Part shown: in pieces, positions 61,111-64,000 of the stretch
How positions within the stretch are numbered: the first letter of the stretch is position 1
Layout of the letters: each line of letters starts with the position of its first letter
NCBI RefSeq assembly: GCF_000526795.1
Contig: NZ_JAGT01000001.1
Coordinates: forward strand, 1,883,001-1,947,000
DNA length: 64,000 bases
DNA from: Ruminococcus flavefaciens AE3010
GTDB lineage: Bacteria > Bacillota > Clostridia > Oscillospirales > Ruminococcaceae
Direction: 5' to 3'
Notes under the pieces: generated by a model
Told to the model about the DNA's origin: nothing
The model's database searches: none
Seen by the model: only the letters and a program-made list of their open reading frames with translations
Made by a program: the position numbers and the translations under genes

Positions 61111-62826
61111 TTATTCTTTTTCAGCTTCCTCGAGAAGCAATTTCTGATATTCCTCTTCTTTCTGTAGGCGCTCCTCTTCCTCACGTTTCTGATTTTCTAT
61201 TTCTTCTCTTTCAAAATCGGACATTCCTTTTTCCTTGGCGCCCACATAGAGAGTGATGACCTTATCAAGCTTTCCGTCCTTTACTGTGAACTTTGCCATA
61301 TCCGACTTGAATGCAGCTCCGTCAGCGAATACATCTGTTTCCTTCGCAAGCTCCTGACCAAGCTCTGAATTGATCCATGCGCCGCGGAAGGGCTCGTCTT
61401 CATCGTATGATTCAGCATAGATCATATATTCTCCGTCCTTGATACCGAACTTCTCACCGGGCTTTACGCCTGAAAGAACTACTGAATTGCCCTGCATAAC
61501 AGTGTATGTGCAATTGCCTGTATACGGCTGCTTATCGGGCCATGTCAGAACGTCGAAGGAAAGATTTTTCTCGCCGTCATAGGGCGTGAAATAGAAATCG
61601 AAATTAGTGGAATAGTTATACACATAACCAAAGCCCACACCCTGATCTCTTGAACTCTGTATATACCCCTCGGGAACTCTTTCGACCACGACCTTATAGC
61701 AGTCGTAGCCTGTACGGTAGAGATCGTTGAATACCTTTGTGGTACCGTCGGAGGTCCATGTCGTTTTCTTAGCGTAGCTGTAGGGAGCTTCAACAAGCGA
61801 GAGCTCAACGCCCTCAAGCGGCTTGCCTGTAAGACTGTCATAGCAGCTTACATTGATAGTATTGCCCGAATCCTCCATAGGACCGAAGTTAAGGAACAGT
61901 TCTCTGTCGGGCTTGCCATTCACTACCGAGAAGTCTATGCCCTTTGAGAGATCCTCAAACTTGGCATCGGGATAATTTTCCATGAGACTTTTAGCGAAAT
62001 CGCTGTCAGGCTCAACAAAAGCAACGGGATAATCAAAGAAATTGAAATCAGCGTGATATTCGCCGTCAGGAAGCGCCATTTCTCCCGTATACTGTCTCTG
62101 ATAGTAATAATTACCCTCCTTGTCAGTGATAAAGAGGTTGCCGTAGCCAATATTTTCTCTTCCCTGACACCAGTCCATATGGGTGAACTTGACATTCTTT
62201 TCCGCATCATCGGCAGCAACTCTTACAACAAGCTCTTTCTCGGCTGTGCCTGCTTCGATATCGAAGATGACTACATGATCCCATATCCCGTATCCGCCGC
62301 CGTAGCCCTTAGGAAGATTCTCTACGGTAAGAAAATACTTATAATCCTTATCATCGGGAAGTCCGTAATAATTCACGTCCTCGCCGCCGGTAGAAATAGT
62401 GTCGCCGATGTCATACAGATAGTCTCCGTTCATCTCGTTAAGCCAGATGTCAGCATTATCAAGAGGTTCGCCCGACATCATATCCACGACCTTTATGCTG
62501 AGCTTTGTGCCCGCAGGCTTGTTCTCAGCCACCAGCTGCTTTCGCAGGTATACCATGTCATAAATGTCGATAACACCGTCAGCCAGAAGATCGGCGTTCC
62601 TGATGTTGCCAAGCTCGCTGATGCGTCCCAGCAGATAGCGGTTGAGCTGAACAGCGTCCGAGATACCTACATTGCCGTCGAAGTTTACATCTCCGAAGAG
62701 GGTGAGCACCTGAGCATTCTCGACTATATAATCCTCAGCCGAAGCCGATGAGATATTTACAGCCATAGGTGCCGCAGCCATAACAGCTGCCGTAACAAGC
62801 GCCCTGATATGATTTTTTATGTCCAT
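61111..62826 (-). CDS. Secreted protein with N-terminal dockerin and Cna-B/transthyretin-like domains
   Basis: 571 residues. Signal ~1-29, then a type I dockerin (~42-105: FGDVNFDGNVGISDAVQLNRYLLG and ADLLADGVIDIYDMVYLRKQL), then beta domains of Cna-B/SpaA character (LSIKVVDMMSGEPLDNADIWL, VSCYDSLTGKPLEGVELSLVEAP, NLSFDVLTWPDKQPYTGNC). It ends in a Glu/Lys coiled-coil tail (EEIENQKREEEERLQKEEEY). No catalytic domain. Probably a cellulosome-attached structural or binding protein. AGGAGG precedes ATG; promoter TTGACA-17-TAAACT lies just upstream. Confidence 0.85.
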   Translation of the reverse strand: MDIKNHIRALVTAAVMAAAPMAVNISSASAEDYIVENAQVLTLFGDVNFDGNVGISDAVQLNRYLLGRISELGNIRNADLLADGVIDIYDMVYLRKQLVAENKPAGTKLSIKVVDMMSGEPLDNADIWLNEMNGDYLYDIGDTISTGGEDVNYYGLPDDKDYKYFLTVENLPKGYGGGYGIWDHVVIFDIEAGTAEKELVVRVAADDAEKNVKFTHMDWCQGRENIGYGNLFITDKEGNYYYQRQYTGEMALPDGEYHADFNFFDYPVAFVEPDSDFAKSLMENYPDAKFEDLSKGIDFSVVNGKPDRELFLNFGPMEDSGNTINVSCYDSLTGKPLEGVELSLVEAPYSYAKKTTWTSDGTTKVFNDLYRTGYDCYKVVVERVPEGYIQSSRDQGVGFGYVYNYSTNFDFYFTPYDGEKNLSFDVLTWPDKQPYTGNCTYTVMQGNSVVLSGVKPGEKFGIKDGEYMIYAESYDEDEPFRGAWINSELGQELAKETDVFADGAAFKSDMAKFTVKDGKLDKVITLYVGAKEKGMSDFEREEIENQKREEEERLQKEEEYQKLLLEEAEKE

Positions 62827-62881
62827 TGCCTTTTACCTCCTGTCATTTCGTAGGAGCACGCAGAGCTCCCCTTATACTTTC

Positions 62882-62910
62882 AGTTTATCATAATACACTA
62901 TTTTTGTCAA
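62882..62910 (-). promoter_or_regulatory. Promoter of the N-terminal dockerin gene
   Basis: Minus strand TTGACA, 17 nt, TAAACT, 56 bp before the start codon. 62911-63075 holds no gene. Confidence 0.75.
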
Positions 62911-63075
62911 CAATTGCGGTAAATAATGTGCTTTAAATACACCTGCTGTTGACAAACTATGGCCGGTCAGTATATTTTTCTTTCAGACGCACAGACCTGC
63001 AAAGAGCTTATACTGAGAAATTATGTACAAACTGCCGAAATTCCATAAAAAAATACGGACAGGCAGCATTTCCTC

Positions 63076-63105
63076 TTGATTTGACCTTCCATGTCAGCGT
63101 ATAAT
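63076..63105 (+). promoter_or_regulatory. Promoter of the last gene
   Basis: TTGATT, 18 nt, TATAAT, followed by a 117-nt leader and AAAAGGAGAG. Confidence 0.75.
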
Positions 63106-63222
63106 AATAAAGTCACTGTTTTTATTTGAAATAAAGATTTTTTTCAAAAAAGGTGAGAGATTTCGCGTGTATATACGTCTAATTAATAGATACCTCAAAA
63201 ATCGTCAAAAGGAGAGCTCTTT

Positions 63223-64000
63223 ATGCTTTTATCTGCTATTATACCTGTCATATGCTTCGGTGCAGCCTTTGCAGCCGACACTTTACTTGAAAAGAAATTC
63301 GGCAGCGATAAAAAATTCGCCGATACTGCGGGAAAATTCCGAAAAAAACTCATAGGTGCAGCCTGTCTGCTCCTGTGTATATTTCTGCTGCTGCATGCGA
63401 TCACCGCGTCAAACATGATAAACGGCGAAAGCGGTCTTTCTGCCGCTGCCATGACTGTTTCGAGCCTGCTCGCTTTCGGAGCGCTTCTTGCAGGCAGATA
63501 TTCAGATGAAAAACTTGGCAAGCTCCTCAACACAGGCGCATTATGTGCTTTGATACTGCTCACAGCCGAGGTGTTCATATTCAACGGCAAAAGCTTCGGC
63601 ACTGTCTACGTAAACGAAGAGTTATTGCCCAGCAATATGGAAATAACAGGCTCCGCAGGCGCAACAGCAGACGAGGAGATAACTGTGGAATGCGGCAATT
63701 CCAAGCTTACGATCAATGATCTCCCCGACGATATAAACGATATCGAAATGGAATTCGACGCCGAAGAACCTATCCCGCCCTTCGACGTTAAGCTCAGCAT
63801 TACCGACGATAATCTCTCGCTGCGTGAATATACCCTCCAGCATAAGCGTATCAGCGGACAGGATACAAAGCTCTCCATGAGCTTCAAGCCCTATAAAACT
63901 CTGAGAAGCCTCAGAATAAATATCGACGGCGTCGGCGGCAAAATGACTATCCGCAATATAAGAGTACTCAGCAAGCCTGCCTACGCTTTCTCGGATATAA
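63223..64000 (+). CDS. Membrane protein, unknown function (3' partial)
   Basis: 259 residues visible, open to the window end. Four N-terminal membrane helices (MLLSAIIPVICFGAAFAA, LIGAACLLLCIFLLLHAI, LSAAAMTVSSLLAFGALL and LCALILLTAEVFIF) precede an extracytoplasmic beta domain (NGKSFGTVYVNEELLPSN, YTLQHKRISGQ, FKPYKTLRSLRINIDGVGGKMTIRNIRVLSK) that reads like a carbohydrate-binding sandwich. Such a mix occurs in YfhO-like and glycosyltransferase-type membrane proteins, but the diagnostic part is cut off. Confidence 0.75.
   Translation, partial: MLLSAIIPVICFGAAFAADTLLEKKFGSDKKFADTAGKFRKKLIGAACLLLCIFLLLHAITASNMINGESGLSAAAMTVSSLLAFGALLAGRYSDEKLGKLLNTGALCALILLTAEVFIFNGKSFGTVYVNEELLPSNMEITGSAGATADEEITVECGNSKLTINDLPDDINDIEMEFDAEEPIPPFDVKLSITDDNLSLREYTLQHKRISGQDTKLSMSFKPYKTLRSLRINIDGVGGKMTIRNIRVLSKPAYAFSDI

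Noticed and set aside
63167..63355. 62-residue frame overlapping the last gene start
   Set aside because: It is out of frame with the well-supported ATG 63223 and has no ribosome site.

Overview
The window is a chromosomal segment of a fibre-degrading Ruminococcus-type Firmicute (R. flavefaciens-like). The case rests on four classes of evidence: five proteins with type I dockerin modules next to Thr-rich or Asn-rich linkers, an LPXTG pilus operon, low-GC Gram-positive genes (rny, Spo0A-like DNA-binding domain, alpha/beta SASP, DegV, DUF1540), and strong AGGAGG ribosome sites. No rRNA, tRNA or CRISPR array was seen. The species call is an inference; no database was searched.

Layout. 1-7464: the 3' part of a sortase-assembled pilus operon (giant LPXTG protein, backbone pilin, class C sortase, minor pilin, second sortase). 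7674-18119: secreted and cellulosomal polysaccharide-degrading genes (GH127/146-like enzyme with dockerin, CotH-like lipoprotein, leucine-rich dockerin protein, and a GH11-CE1-dockerin-CE4 enzyme with two blocks of a 12-residue repeat). 18711-31749: a small acidic protein, cysteine hydrolase, D-2-hydroxyacid dehydrogenase, coaBC, a ferredoxin, an O-antigen-ligase-like protein, an M6 protease with dockerin, and RNase Y. 32047-36474: ispE, aminotransferase, Lrp-type regulator, lipoprotein and PHP phosphatase, all leftward. 36475-47400: housekeeping genes (UPF0237/UPF0210 pair, kinase, ArsR regulator, SPFH protein, pyrK-pyrD, ruvX). Their gaps are filled by a dispersed family of short palindromes, many carrying TGTAGGGG or its complement, and by a 124-bp tandem repeat. 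47478-50971: cysteine protease lipoprotein, trmL, DegV and an XRE regulator. 51022-53017: a large serine recombinase with a small partner gene. 53168-56948: an isolated transcription unit with a FabD-like acyltransferase, a degenerate and a full crotonase, and a KAS II-type ketosynthase, with no carrier protein in view. 57053-60934: a receiver-less Spo0A-like protein, CorA, a coiled-coil protein, DUF4003 and a SASP. 61111-64000: an N-terminal dockerin protein and the start of a membrane protein.

Together the genes describe a cell that displays pili and cellulosomal enzymes for arabinoxylan breakdown (xylanase, feruloyl esterase, acetyl-xylan esterase, arabinofuranosidase) plus ordinary metabolism. 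The points most worth following up are the orphan acyl-condensing cluster at 53 kb, the repeat-linked tri-catalytic xylanase, a promoter motif shared by two loci 11 kb apart, the palindrome family with the inverted-repeat-bounded pyrK leader, and the lone Spo0A effector domain with its nested inverted repeats.
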